DNA from: Holtermannia corniformis
Lineage: Eukaryota; Basidiomycota; Tremellomycetes; Holtermanniales
Length of the DNA: 64,000 nucleotides
Assembly (NCBI GenBank): GCA_001599935.1
Contig: BCIJ01000007.1
Coordinates: forward strand, 630,168 to 694,167
Direction of reading: 5' to 3'
The translations under genes were made by a program, and so were the position numbers. Under the pieces are notes generated by a model. That model was not told the origin of the DNA. It did not search any database and saw only the letters and a program-made list of their open reading frames with translations. Within the stretch, counting starts at the first letter, position 1. Every line of letters begins with the position of its first letter. This document shows, piece after piece, positions 33,703 to 47,954 of the stretch.

Positions 33703-35136
33703 TTAAAGGGTGCGCCGCGCGCGGCGAACACGCGAGCGGCGACGCTTGCATGACTTGGCGGTCGTGCTCGCCGAGGCTGAAGAGGTGGCCGAGGCGGTGC
33801 TCGAGGCCGAAGCGTCGGTCGTGGTGGCGATCAGGACCGGCGGCAGGGCGACGCTAGCGCTGCTGCTGGCGCTAGCGCTGTCGGTTGGCCCGGCACCAGA
33901 CGCGCTCGACGTGGTCGAGGCCTCGCCTGAAGCGCTAGAGGATGCAGCAGGGTCGACAGCGGAAACAAAAGACACGGCCGAAGACTCGACAGCAGCGGCG
34001 CTGGACGAGCTCGAGGGCGCGATTTCGGTGGCTGAAGCTGCCGAGGACGACGGTGCCGTGACATCACCAGCGGTGTAGACTGCGCCACCGAGCAGCTGAA
34101 AGGGCTATTAGACAAATCTGACGACACCAGCATGCAAAACCCACCTTTGAGTTGAAAGCTTGCTTTTCCTCCTCGGTCGCCGCCCACGGATTGAGCTCAA
34201 AGTAAGCAGCAGCCGAGTCGCGCGTGATCAGGTCAGGGAACTTGACACTGCCACCCGCGTTAGCGAGCGTCGCATTGCACGTACCGACCGAACTCACGTT
34301 GCGGAAGGCTGGGCCGAGCCGCCGCCAACAATCTTGAGATCAATGCAGCGAGGGTACCACTGAGGCGTGTTGAGCTCATGCAGTGCGACGAGCTCCCATC
34401 TGTGCCAAGTGTCAGTCAAGAGCCTGGAAACGGCTCAGAGGCGACGCTACGCACCGGTAGAGGTACGCGCCAGCTTGGAGATCAGCGGGGATGGTCGTCT
34501 CCCACTTGAGACCGTTGTTGTACCACCTGTTGAAACCCCAAGCACCGTTTGACCAGCCGTCTTCCTGGACTGCAGTCGATGACTGTCAGTCCCATCGCGG
34601 TGGCACATGGGTGACGTACTCTTGAACCATGACAAGCTTGATGCGTCGACACCGGCGCACGTCTCGCCTGGGCATTTGGCGAGATAGACGGCGATGGGGC
34701 CGTAGTGGTTGTCCGAGCTTCATTTATTCAGTCGGAACCAGCCGGATCAAGCCAAAGGATGCCACTTACAACTCGTACCAGTCTGTCGAGAGCACCGAAC
34801 CGGCGGTGACAGTCTGCGACTCGACTGGGTGAGAGCCGTCAAACTGTCGTTCACCACGTCAGTCTGCATCCGCGCCGGGAATGACGGACACACCTCTGAA
34901 GCCTGTTCGCCCTGACGGCACGTCATGATGCTCTTGCCAAAGTCGCCAACCTCAAGCGGGTCGACGTTGTCATAGCGCTCTCCGACCGTGGCCGGCACGG
35001 GGGAGAGGAAGCGATCTTGCCAGGGTTCCCAGAGGTGCGAAGTCACACCATCTGACGAGACAGTCTTGATACGACCATGAGCATCCACAAGAGGAGCAAC
35101 GGCCGCGAGGGCGAGAGCGAAAGCAGTTGAAAGCAT
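33703..35136 (-). CDS. Secreted AA9 lytic polysaccharide monooxygenase with polybasic tail
   Basis: Copper enzyme that oxidatively cleaves cellulose or related β-glucans outside the cell. A signal peptide of 19 residues ends ...PLVDA, so the mature chain begins with His (HGRIKTVSSDG), the first half of the copper histidine brace. Further AA9 landmarks are KSIMTCRQG, the second copper His in SDNHYGPIAVYLAKC, WYNNGLKWETTIPADLQAG, YRWELVALHELNTPQWYPRC (Gln and axial Tyr), and DLKIVGGGSAQPSAT. After the catalytic domain come AAYFELNPWAATEEEKQAFN and about 120 residues rich in Ser, Ala and Thr, probably O-glycosylated. The chain ends in a cluster of Arg and Lys (KSCKRRRSRVRRARRTL). There is no CBM1 and no hydrophobic GPI signal. 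About seven introns are inferred. Confidence 0.88.
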
Positions 35137-35650
35137 TCTTGGTCAAACGAGTGTCGGGTGCAAAGAGCGTGGATGGCCGTCGAGGTCTTGAGGGAGAAAA
35201 CGCAACCAGCTAGAGAGCCCGAGAATAGATGGTGGAAGAGGGATGACGACCGAGTATAAAGGGCCCCTATGCTAGCAACAAAACGCCTCAAGCCAAAGGG
35301 ATGCAGCTGGGTCGATCCGTGCACAAACAAAAACCAAGCTGGTGCGGCTGAAACAAGGCGCGTGGCAAAAGTCAAACGCGTCTTGGCCACAAATAACGCG
35401 TCGGACTGCCGGCACCAAGCATCCGTACAACAGAGGTGCAGGCGGTGGCAGAGGTGCGCAGAAAAGGCAATGATCAAGCCCAGAGAGCTACGTAAAGGGG
35501 TAATGGGCATACGCAGGCAAAGCAGGGGTCCTGGATGCACACAAGCCACAACAAACGCTCTCTTGCGGCCCGTGCACCAAATCGGCCCCTTTCACACTGA
35601 CCACCCTTCATGACGTCGTCTATGATACATACAGATGCTCTCGAACCATC
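35137..35650. other. Intergenic, upstream of AA9 and downstream of MSH2
   Basis: 514 bases between two minus-strand genes. It should hold the LPMO promoter and the MSH2 terminator. No gene is seen. A TATAAA lies at about 35255-35260 on the plus strand, pointing away from the LPMO. Confidence 0.35.
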
Positions 35651-39495
<3,845 letters not shown>

Positions 39496-40127
39496 CTGCG
39501 ACCGTTTGTCAGGACCAGAAAGTGGGGATTGGGAGCGTCCTACCATCGTGCAGCGAGTTTAGCAGCTGTTTGTCAGATATTTCGATCGACGCCACGCAGT
39601 GGCAGCTGACAGCAGATATCCTGTTGACCTAATCTTCACAGAGAGCTATGCAGTCGACCACTGAGCACAGGTGCTCGTACTGTTCAAGCTTGCTGCTTGT
39701 GCGGTCGAGCGCACGCGTTCTGACGCGTGGGTCATAGGCGCGACATTAAAGATACTCCGCGCCGTTATTGTTCAGCAGTAGGCATGTGAGAAGTGGGGAC
39801 ACGTGAGAGCAGGCACGTCGTCCTTTGGCCCGAAAGGAAACGCTGATCCCGCTTGAGCAAGCTCAATCGTGAATAGTTCTGGCCAGACGCTCATTACATA
39901 GATCACCAGCAACCAAGCAGCGAGGAGCGGAGGCAACAGGCCTCGCTGTGCGCGAAGCTCGTGCCGTATCCGGGCTTTCCGGCTTCGGAAGCAAGGCTCT
40001 TATCGGCGTCCGCTAAAATTAGAGTGGCGGCGCGCCAAAGAATTTCGCGAGCCACACGACACCATCGCGATAGCGACGATAGCGGATCGACTCCACCCAG
40101 TTTATAGAGACTGCGCGCGTAGTCAGG
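39496..40127. promoter_or_regulatory. Divergent promoter, MSH2 / permease, with E-box
   Basis: 632 bases between divergent starts. A CACGTG palindrome is at 39800-39805. No gene is seen. Confidence 0.4.
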
Positions 40128-42494
40128 ATGGCCAGCATACCGCACAGGAACGGCGAAGCGTCGACGAGCACTTCATCTGCGCCAAGCGTCAAGAACGACA
40201 TTGAACTCGCCGCCATGACCGACGTCGAGAAGGGAGTCTATGAGCCTGAGGCCGACAAGGGGGTTGTCGACTCGAGCTCCGAGACCGACCAGAGGGCGGA
40301 AGCGGGTATTTACTACCGGGATCAACCACAGACGTTCTGGACCAAGTTCGATCGCTGGAATCAGAACCTCGAAAAGAAGATTGGTATCGAGTCGGTAAGT
40401 AGTGGCGTGTGCTCTTTTCGCCTGCGCTGACAAACGTAGCGCGGTATCGAGCGCGTGCCAGACTCGGCCAGGACAGACAAGCGCCTGTATGGAAACACCT
40501 ATATTTGGCTGGCCGGTAAGTCTTTAGCTGGCGAAAACGAACTTCGCTGACCATGTAGCCAACTGCGTGCTGCCGACCTTTGGTCTCGGCGTCCTCGGCC
40601 CCGCAGTATTCGCTCTTGGCCTCGGCGATAGTTTGTATGTCACGCTTGATCACTTTGTCTAGGGCGTCTCTGACGGAAATCAGGCTCACGATCTTTTTCT
40701 TCAACGTCGTCACCGCCATGCTGCCAGCCTGCATGGGTACGCTTTCCGTGTTTTGCAATGTTGCACAGTAACCTGAGACGGGATCTCTCCAGCTGTCTTT
40801 GGTGTCAAGCTTGGTTTGCGACAAATGACCTCGGCCCGTTTCTCTTGGGGTTCGTTACCGACCGCACAAATGTGTGATTACTGACCTCTTCAGGCTGGCA
40901 CGGCGCCAAGATCGTCGCGTTGCTCAACTGCATTGCTTGCGTCGGGTGGAGTGTTGTCAACACCATTGCCGGTACACAGACGCTTGTCTCATTGTCGGAG
41001 TACAAGATTGTGCGTTTGCCTATTTGCCCTACTTATTCTGATCCCAATTTTAGTCGAACGCTGTTGGCGTAGTCATCATCGGCATCTGCACGCTCGTCAT
41101 CGGGATGTTCGGCTACAAGCTGGTCCACACGTACGAGAAGTACTCTTGGATGCCAACCGTCAGTCGCGGCGACTCGCCTGTCTGCGCTCTAAAGTCAGTA
41201 TTCATTTTCTCCAGGCTATCACCTTCTTCGTCCTGCTCGGCGTGTCCGCGAAGCACCTCGTCAACACTCCCATGGGTGTTGGGCAAGGCGAGGCCGCCAG
41301 TGTCCTTTCCTTCGGTTGCACGGTGAGTCCCTTTTTTTTGGTCAAAGTCTCTCCTCTCAAGCAGGATAGCTGATGAACGCTTCCTCAGCTCGTCGGCTTC
41401 GCTATCGGCTGGACATCCCTAGCAGGGTGAGTCGAGCTTGTAACAGGGTCACATCGCTGATCACGTTACCTGCTCAGCGACTACAACGTCTACATGCCGT
41501 CCGACTCGCCGTCCTTCAAGATCGCCGCCTGGACCTACCTGGGCCTTATCTTCCCCCTCGTACTCGTACAGTGGCTTGGGGCGGCTATCTCGGCCGCTGC
41601 GCAGTCGGGGGAGCTTCCGACGTGGAGTGCTGCTTACGAATCGCACGAAATCGGCGGATTGCTCGGCCAGGTCCTCATCCCGTCCATGGGAGGTGGTGGG
41701 AAGTTCTTCATGTTCCTCCTGGTCATGAGTGTTGTAGCAAATAATATTATCAATGTCGTGAGTTTATTCACGCATTCACGCACAGGTCTCAGTCGTGCTG
41801 ACTAGACCCATGTAGTACTCCATGGGCTTTTCAGTCTCAGTCGTACATCACTGGCTCGCTGCTGTGCCACGCATGTTGTGGCCCGTCGTAATCACAGCAA
41901 TCTGTACGTCCTCAGCGTCGAAGTCAGCCGTGACTTACCCGTCTGCTACGAAGATATTGGAATCTCAATCCCGCTCGCTGATAGCTTTGGATCATCTCTT
42001 ACCAACTTTTTGGATGTGGTGAGTTGTCCAAGCTGCTGATTAGGCGTGCGTGGCTAACTGGTATAGCTGGGTTACTGGCTGACGATCTACAACACGGTCG
42101 TGTGGGAAGAGCACTTAATCTTCCGCAAGGCCGATTGGACGGTAGGGTTCTCGGACTCTGAAATCATCCTCCTGACGCTCGTTTCAGCGCTACAACGTCG
42201 CTGAATCCTGGAATTCAAAGGCCCAGGTCCCGGTTGGTTGGGCGGCGGTGGCTGCCGGTTGTGTTGGAGTTGCAGGGGCTGTGCTTGGGATGGCTCAAGT
42301 GAGTTGGCCTTGGATCATTCTGCTCAAATCCGTGCTCAGACGTGCACCAGGTGTGGTACATTGGTCCGATTGGCAAGCTTGTCGGAGGCCCCGATCCATT
42401 CGGTGGCGACATCGGTTTCTTGCTCGCCCCTGCTTTTACTGCAATCGTATTCCCTCCCTTGCGCTACCTGGAAATCAAGTACATAGGACGCTAG
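40128..42494 (+). CDS. NCS1-family purine-cytosine permease
   Basis: Plasma-membrane proton symporter for cytosine/purines of the Fcy2/Fcy21 type, about 520 residues with 12 predicted helices. The cytosolic N-terminus (MASIPHRNGEAS) leads to IESRGIERVPDSARTD and KRLYGNTYIWLAANCVLPTF, then GLGVLGPAVFALGLG. The diagnostic loop RFSWGWHGAKIVALLNCIAC and VVNTIAGTQTLVSLSE follow. Later come LVGFAIGWTSLAGDYNVYMP, GGGGKFFMFLLVMSVVANN, the LGYWLTIYNTVVWEEH segment and the C-terminal GPDPFGGDIGFLLAPAFT ending EIKYIGR. About eleven introns are seen, some flanking exons of only 60-100 nt. The start at 40128 is the first ATG in frame; an internal Met (MTDVEKGVYEPE) is an alternative. Confidence 0.93.
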
Positions 42495-43484
42495 TGGTTG
42501 GTTGTATTTTGAGGAGCGCGGCATCGGTCATCCATGCATCGTTGTTAGTGCAGAGAATCACTGTCCGCTGCGCCACTACGCATTGTTGTTTCATGACGCC
42601 GAAGCTGACCGATCGACTTCAGCCTTTCGCGTATTGTCCTCTCAGAACGCGACTTCCATGGCCGGCAACTATTCGCGTACCCCCGGTCAAAAACGGAGTC
42701 TTTCAACCCTGCTGCACGATCGCCTCGCCGATTGAAAGCCGAGGACCCATCTCGTGCATGGCCGTCCTCACACTTGCGGGGCTTCATTCTGACAACCCGA
42801 ATCCCGCTCTTTGGCGAGAAACTTGTTGTCGCTGTTTTCACTGATCATTGTTCGACAGCTTGCTACCAAGTCAAAGGTCAAGGCAGTAGCAGGTGTGCAG
42901 AGATCCCACAAGTGTTGATCGATGTGTACGATCAGACGTTTCATGTTACTCTATCGTGATTGTCGAGATGGATGTGCATTTCTTCCCGACTGGTTGACGC
43001 GTACGAGCCGACTAGGACGGCACGCAGACAGAAAAGGGAGAGCGGAGGTACGGCGGGTAACGCTTGAGCTTGCTGTAGAGAAAACTAAGGCTCGAAACGC
43101 CCACCAAAGGCAAGGCGCTGAAACAGAAGAGTGACGCTGCTAGCATTCGTATAGCACACCGCTAGCACGCGCAAACCGCCGCCATGCGCACATATCAAAA
43201 AATGGCCCGATGGATTCTCGGCCCCAATGGGCGATCGGCAAAGCGATCACGATCTCGACTGACCTCAAGTTATGTTCTCTGTATCGATTCCGCGTGCTGC
43301 ACGCTCGGAAAAAAAGTCCTCTCTAGTCAAGCGAGGGACTTTCTGGGTCGGCCTTCCCAGTTTTTTGCCACCCAGCACGAGCTGACGTTCCGTTTGGCAG
43401 TGACGTGGCGTGTGGCAATGAAGGGGGTTACGCCGGTGGCGAGACGTCCGCATGGGTGCAGCAGCACCCATCACTTGCTTCATA
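42495..43484. other. Intergenic, permease to ATG16
   Basis: 990 bases with no convincing gene. A 7-bp inverted repeat (AAAGTCC at 43313-43319, GGACTTT at 43336-43342) and a perfect 8-bp hairpin (43452-43471) lie in the right part, the latter just before the ATG16 start. Confidence 0.4.
43452..43471 (+). repeat. 8-bp perfect hairpin before ATG16 start
   Basis: ATGGGTGC at 43452-43459 pairs exactly with GCACCCAT at 43464-43471 around a 4-nt AGCA loop. The 5' arm contains an ATG in frame with ATG16, 11 codons upstream of the chosen start. Confidence 0.7.
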
Positions 43485-44679
43485 ATGTCAGTGCTTAAAC
43501 CGCTCCCTCTCGGTCCAAGCCATCAGACACACCCAGCATGGCAAGACACGCTGCGTGCAGGGCTCTTAGCACAGGCGGAGGCGGGCGGGGAGCTTGGTAG
43601 GGTCATCCGACAGTGTGAGTCGCCAAGCAGCATACGACCGTGCAGCAAGGCCGATGGCTGATGGTCGGCAGACAGGAGCTTGGCGAAACGAGCTGGTGAA
43701 TTGGCGGCGCGGAACGAAGCGTTGCTGAGCTCAGGTGGAGGTGGTGCCGAAGGGTGGGTCTTCATCAGCCCGTCTCCTGGATCTACACTCACACCGCGCA
43801 GCTCGGCACCGCAAGCATACCTCCAAACGCTTGAGACTCAGCTCCAATCGACTCGCACAGAGCTCGCAACGCTCTACAAGACTCAAGCTACGTCACAAGC
43901 GAAACAGCTCGCAATGGCAGATCAGCTGAGGGAACGGGACGAGGCGTTGCGTGAGATGGGGGACGTGAGGCGCACGCTAGAGGATAAGGTCGGGCGGCTG
44001 GAGAGAAAGGAGAAGGAATGGGAGGAGAGGTGGAAGATGCGAGAGGTCGATCTCGTGGTGAGTTGTTCAGCTTCAACTGGGTTTGACCAAAGTCCGATGC
44101 ACGCATGGGGTGTGTTCAGCTGCAGAACTCGATTTGAACCCCTCCTGCTGGCTGCCGCTCATGGAGTCGAGCTTCCTGCCTGATCATGGGCTCTACTGTC
44201 ACGGGGGGCCATATACGCTATCAAGGGTCGAGCTCGCGGAAGCTCAAACGGCCTTGATCTCGCATTGGCTCCCTGGTCAACGCATGGCAACTGTGTGCCG
44301 ATGGCCAGCGCAGCTCCGCTTGAGCTGTTGTGTTGATCGGCAGAGTGTTAATGCTGTTCAGCGTGGAGGTCGGTCCTGACCGCTCCGCTACTTCGATCCA
44401 GCTATGCCCGGTGCGGTCTACAGGCGCTTATGTCCTCACACCTTCTCAATCTTTCTTCCTAAATCTCTACACACACGCTGACACGCACAGACCCTGCACG
44501 ACGAGCTCCTCTCCCTCAACCTCGAGCTCACAAACGTGACCGCGCGTAACGCCTCGCTTCAAGCAGACAACGCCGCCCTTCTTCAGCGCTGGCTAGACAA
44601 GATGAACCTCCAAGCCGACGAGATGAACGACGAGTTCGAGACGGAAGCTAAGGATTTTCACAAGGGCGGGAAGGACTGA
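43485..44679 (+). CDS. ATG16: Autophagy protein Atg16
   Basis: Scaffold that dimerises by a coiled coil and, bound to Atg12-Atg5, directs Atg8 lipidation at the phagophore. Three exons (43485-43614, 43672-44057, 44491-44679) sum to 705 nt, 234 residues. The N-terminal Atg5-binding helix is around HPAWQDTLRAGLLAQAEAGG, then QYRSLAKRAGELAARNEALL. The central coiled coil (AYLQTLETQLQSTRTELATL, LRERDEALREMGDVRRTLED) leads to the conserved end LHDELLSLNLELTNVTARNA, LLQRWLDKMNLQADEMND. The protein has no WD40 part, as usual in fungi. The 433-nt second intron is far longer than its neighbours. The first intron uses the acceptor at 43671, because the next AG would put a stop in frame. The start could instead be the in-frame ATG at 43452. 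Confidence 0.88.
44058..44490 (+). other. Unusually long (433-nt) intron of ATG16
   Basis: GTGAGT donor at 44058 and CAG acceptor ending at 44490. Joining gives GAT-CTC-GTG then ACC-CTG-CAC, which restores the Atg16 consensus VTLHDELLSL. No clear snoRNA or reading frame was seen inside. Most other introns in the window are about 40-60 nt. Confidence 0.75.
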
Positions 44680-44946
44680 GCCTGCCTTCTCGCCATAGGC
44701 AGGGTTCAGCTTCGGCTTCGAGTAGTGGCGGGTGGGAGGTACTGGAGGATATGGGAGGCTCGGGAGTGGTTGTGGAACGTGAGCAAGGGTAGTTGTATAG
44801 TAATGCTAATGACTCGACGTGCGGTTCCTTTACGTTCGCTTCCTTTGTTGCGCGGAGTGATCGTCTGACGGACGGCGGCTATGGAAGCTTGGCTCCAGTG
44901 ACGCCCCCCCTCCCCGCGGCAAGTTGAAGCTGATCGAGCCAGGAGA

Positions 44947-45906
44947 ATGCGATCCGCCGCCCGCCGCCTTAGCTACGAGCTGATCCATCTCATCGTCACA
45001 CACTCCCCCAACAACGCAGCTCTCCATAAATGGCAGCTCGTCAATCGAGAATGGTCCACTCTCGCCAGCAAGCGTCTCTACTCTAGCGAGATTGTGCTGC
45101 ACAACCAACGTGCATTGGAGAGCTTTCTTCACTGCGGCACCGACTCGAGTGACAAAGCTGCACTTCTGCGCAGAGTACGGCGAATCTCCCTGTGCGCCAT
45201 GACCGACCCCAACCATGTCCCATCCCTCGCGCACCTTGGTGCTTCCTCTTTCCCTGCCGTAGAGCAAGTCACGCTGCACGATCCAGGCTTATCGATGGAG
45301 CACAGGCGGCCCGAAACGATTGCGACGCGGGCTTTCACCTCGAGCTTGCTGCAAGTCCTCGCTCCCCGGCATCTGAGGATCGCAGCCTCAACGACATCAG
45401 CCGCAACCTTGCCCTTTGCATTGTTATTATGGCAGCCCGAAAAGATCACGATCACGGACCAGCATTGCTACGAGCACCTCGTTTGTGTGCTGGCGTGCGC
45501 TTCGATGGACCAAGCGCACAGCTATGCGCTGGCAGGGAATGTCCATCTCGAAGTCGTTCTTTCGGGCCGCTTCGCTCCCCCAGATCAACCGATGCAGCTA
45601 CCAGACCGAGCCAAGAGTCGTCTCTTCCGGCTGATGACGCTACTGGAGCAAATACGTTTCTACAAGCAGATCACAATCGTGGGTCTTGGTGCGGTCGCCC
45701 CGAGTCGGGTCAGCGCCCTGGATTTTGATGGACCAGTCGAGCCTTGGGACGTCGCTCTACCAGGCTGTGGGGTGATTGATGAGGGAACGGAATACTTGAA
45801 TCAGCAGGGGTTATCGCGGCTGTTGTGTGATCTGGCAATAAGGAGGGGATGGTGCACCGAGGCAGAGTGGCGAGACAAGGTTGCTTTTCGGGTTCACGAA
45901 GTATAG
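44947..45906 (+). CDS. F-box-like protein, single exon
   Basis: A continuous 319-codon frame begins MRSAARRLSYELIHLIVTHS and continues HKWQLVNREWSTLASKRLYS, the pattern of a fungal F-box-like start (LxxELxxxIxxH...LxLVNRxWxxLAxxxLYxxI). The rest shows weak leucine-rich periodicity and LVCVLACASMDQAHSYALAG, without a repeat I can name. It ends RDKVAFRVHEV. F-box proteins recruit substrates to SCF ubiquitin ligases; basidiomycetes have many fast-evolving copies. It is the only long single-exon gene in the window. It lies 267 bases after ATG16 on the same strand. Confidence 0.65.
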   Translation: MRSAARRLSYELIHLIVTHSPNNAALHKWQLVNREWSTLASKRLYSSEIVLHNQRALESFLHCGTDSSDKAALLRRVRRISLCAMTDPNHVPSLAHLGASSFPAVEQVTLHDPGLSMEHRRPETIATRAFTSSLLQVLAPRHLRIAASTTSAATLPFALLLWQPEKITITDQHCYEHLVCVLACASMDQAHSYALAGNVHLEVVLSGRFAPPDQPMQLPDRAKSRLFRLMTLLEQIRFYKQITIVGLGAVAPSRVSALDFDGPVEPWDVALPGCGVIDEGTEYLNQQGLSRLLCDLAIRRGWCTEAEWRDKVAFRVHEV

Positions 45907-47226
45907 GCTGTGCGGTTGATGCATTTCTTCGCGATGATCTTGCTGAAACGGATCAGTCGCGATACGCTATCGCCCGTGATCATGCCAAGAAGTACCGCGA
46001 CGACGCGGACAACCCGCCGTCAATCGTCTCATTGACTTGCGTCAGTGCCAGCTCGGCCTGGCCTGGCTGCCCGGCGCGTGGTGTATGGATGCGACCGCAC
46101 CATCCGCACCGAAGCCATGTTCGCCTCAGCTTGCTTAGGCGAGAGGTGGAGCACGGAGGCTGTTCAGCATGAACACTTCGCCGCCAAGACCATTGTTGAT
46201 TGGCTCGGTCGAGAGTCCGCGTGTGATCAGCAGCTGCAGTATCGTGCTTACCAGGTGCAAAGGCGGTGCAAGTAGCGATCCTGCACAAGCTTGTCATCGG
46301 CGATCCGCTGACGCTGGTTGCCAGTATGTCCTGCTATGGCTTACTGTAACCTCGGCGCTGATCGGGTCTAACAGACAAGGATACCGGTATAATGCTGCAA
46401 GTATATCACGTCGACGAGCAAGCAACATGTTCTGTCATGGTATACGCCGAGGGTATTATCAAGCTGCCCGACGGTACGCCGACCGAGTACACTGCATCGT
46501 GATCCAGTTATTATTCTGTAGACTTCAGATCCCTCGAGACCGTGTCCCACGTAAGTGGCACTATGCCAGCGATACAAACGCTCGCTCGATCGCTTGTACG
46601 CTGCCGACCAACGTACTTGTCTAGGACTATTGTGAGTGACGATCGCCATCGAGGGCCGCGCTTCCCAGCTCCCTGCTCGATGCGAGTAAAGTTACAGCAC
46701 ATATCCAGCACCGACCTGACGGAAATAGCATCCTAGGATCCGCTTCGGTGTCTATAGCTGGGCCACAAAGCCCAGAAAAGAGATGTCCTAGGCGACGTCC
46801 CGTCTTCGCGGTGGGTGCAGATGAAGTACCGCTGACGGTGGCTGAACGCATAAACGGTCGCTAGTAGCTATGTTCGCCGAGCGTAAGCTACCTGAGAGGG
46901 ATTTGTGTGCGCTTCGTGTTGGTCCGTCGAGGAAACGAAGCTCCAGCTCGCGAGACGAGTATCGGAAAGCCATAGCGTCGACTGGCCTGAAACATGTCGG
47001 CTATTCTTGAAACTCATCAGTCTACAGCTAGACGCCGATGGCCATCGACGTCGATGAGGCTGGCTAACTGATACAAGGACCAAAGCGTGATGAAGACACT
47101 CTGCAGCGAAGTTTGGTAGGAGGCAATATCCCACCGTCAGAGGCACGTATGAAGTGTTGTTATTTTGCTTTATTGGTGTACTATGTACTTTGTTGCCCCT
47201 TCTTTTGTGCTCTAGCCCACCAGCGT
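45907..47226. other. Gene-poor intergenic, 1.3 kb
   Basis: No frame here shows coding character, conserved motifs or coherent splice sites in my reading. Short plus- and minus-strand frames overlap each other. A decayed gene or non-coding transcript cannot be excluded. Confidence 0.35.
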
Positions 47227-47954
47227 CTACTTGTCGAGCTCAGCCTGGGTCTGGTGGCCCTTGGACTCCTCGTCGGCCGCCACGAGCGGAACGTCGGTGC
47301 GCTGAGGGAGTCAGCCCTGTGTACGTTCGTAGTGGTTTGGGTCTTGAGCGCCCAGCACATCCCGAGCTTAGCACTACCCGACCGGATCGCACGGCGCTAT
47401 TACAGCTCATACCGACGACAACTCACCTCGCTGCGAACAATGCTCCTTTGGATATCCTCGGCTGAAGGCTCGCCAGCGGACGACTAACCACGTCAGCGCA
47501 CGCCCAAGGCACAAGCACCACACTCACCGCCTTGTCCTTGACCTCTGCAGCCTTGCCCTCAACCTTGGCCTTGACCTCCTCGGCCTTGGCCCCAGCCTGC
47601 TCCTTGGCGTCGGCAGCCTTGCCCTTGAGCTCATCCACCTTGCTCTCGGCTTTACCCTTCAACTCTTCAAATTTGCCCTCGGCTTGCCCCTTGAACTGTT
47701 CGGCCTTGCCTTTGAGCTCCTCAGCCTTGCCCTTGCCACCGAGCGCAGCCTCGGCCTTGGCCTTCAAGTCTGCAAACTCGTCTTGGGCGGCGTGCTTGAG
47801 AATGTCGGCCTTTTCGGCGAGGCTGCCGGTCAGCGAGGTAGCCGTGTCCTTGACGTCGATGGGGGCTGGGGTAGAGGGAGCGGGGGCCTCGGTGGACTGT
47901 TTGGGTATCAGCGCTGGCTCGAGACTGAGGGTAGGCTACGTGGACGTGGCGCAT
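47227..47954 (-). CDS. LEA-like amphipathic-repeat stress protein
   Basis: Four exons give about 165-170 residues. The body is a long highly charged helix of repeated KGKAEELKGK-type units (KAEAALGGKGKAEELKGKAE, KFEELKGKAESKVDELKGKA, KAEEVKAKVEGKAAEVKDKA) with about 11-residue spacing. This resembles group 3 LEA and CsbD-like proteins that protect membranes or proteins in drought, cold or heat. After two short introns the C-terminus reads SSAGEPSAEDIQRSIVRSE and RTDVPLVAADEESKGHQTQA ending ELDK. The upstream exon is STEAPAPSTPAPIDVKDT with TSLTGSLAEKADILKHAAQ. The first exon is uncertain: a start at 47954 (MRHVH) splices in phase but is very short, and another upstream exon is possible. Confidence 0.65.
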
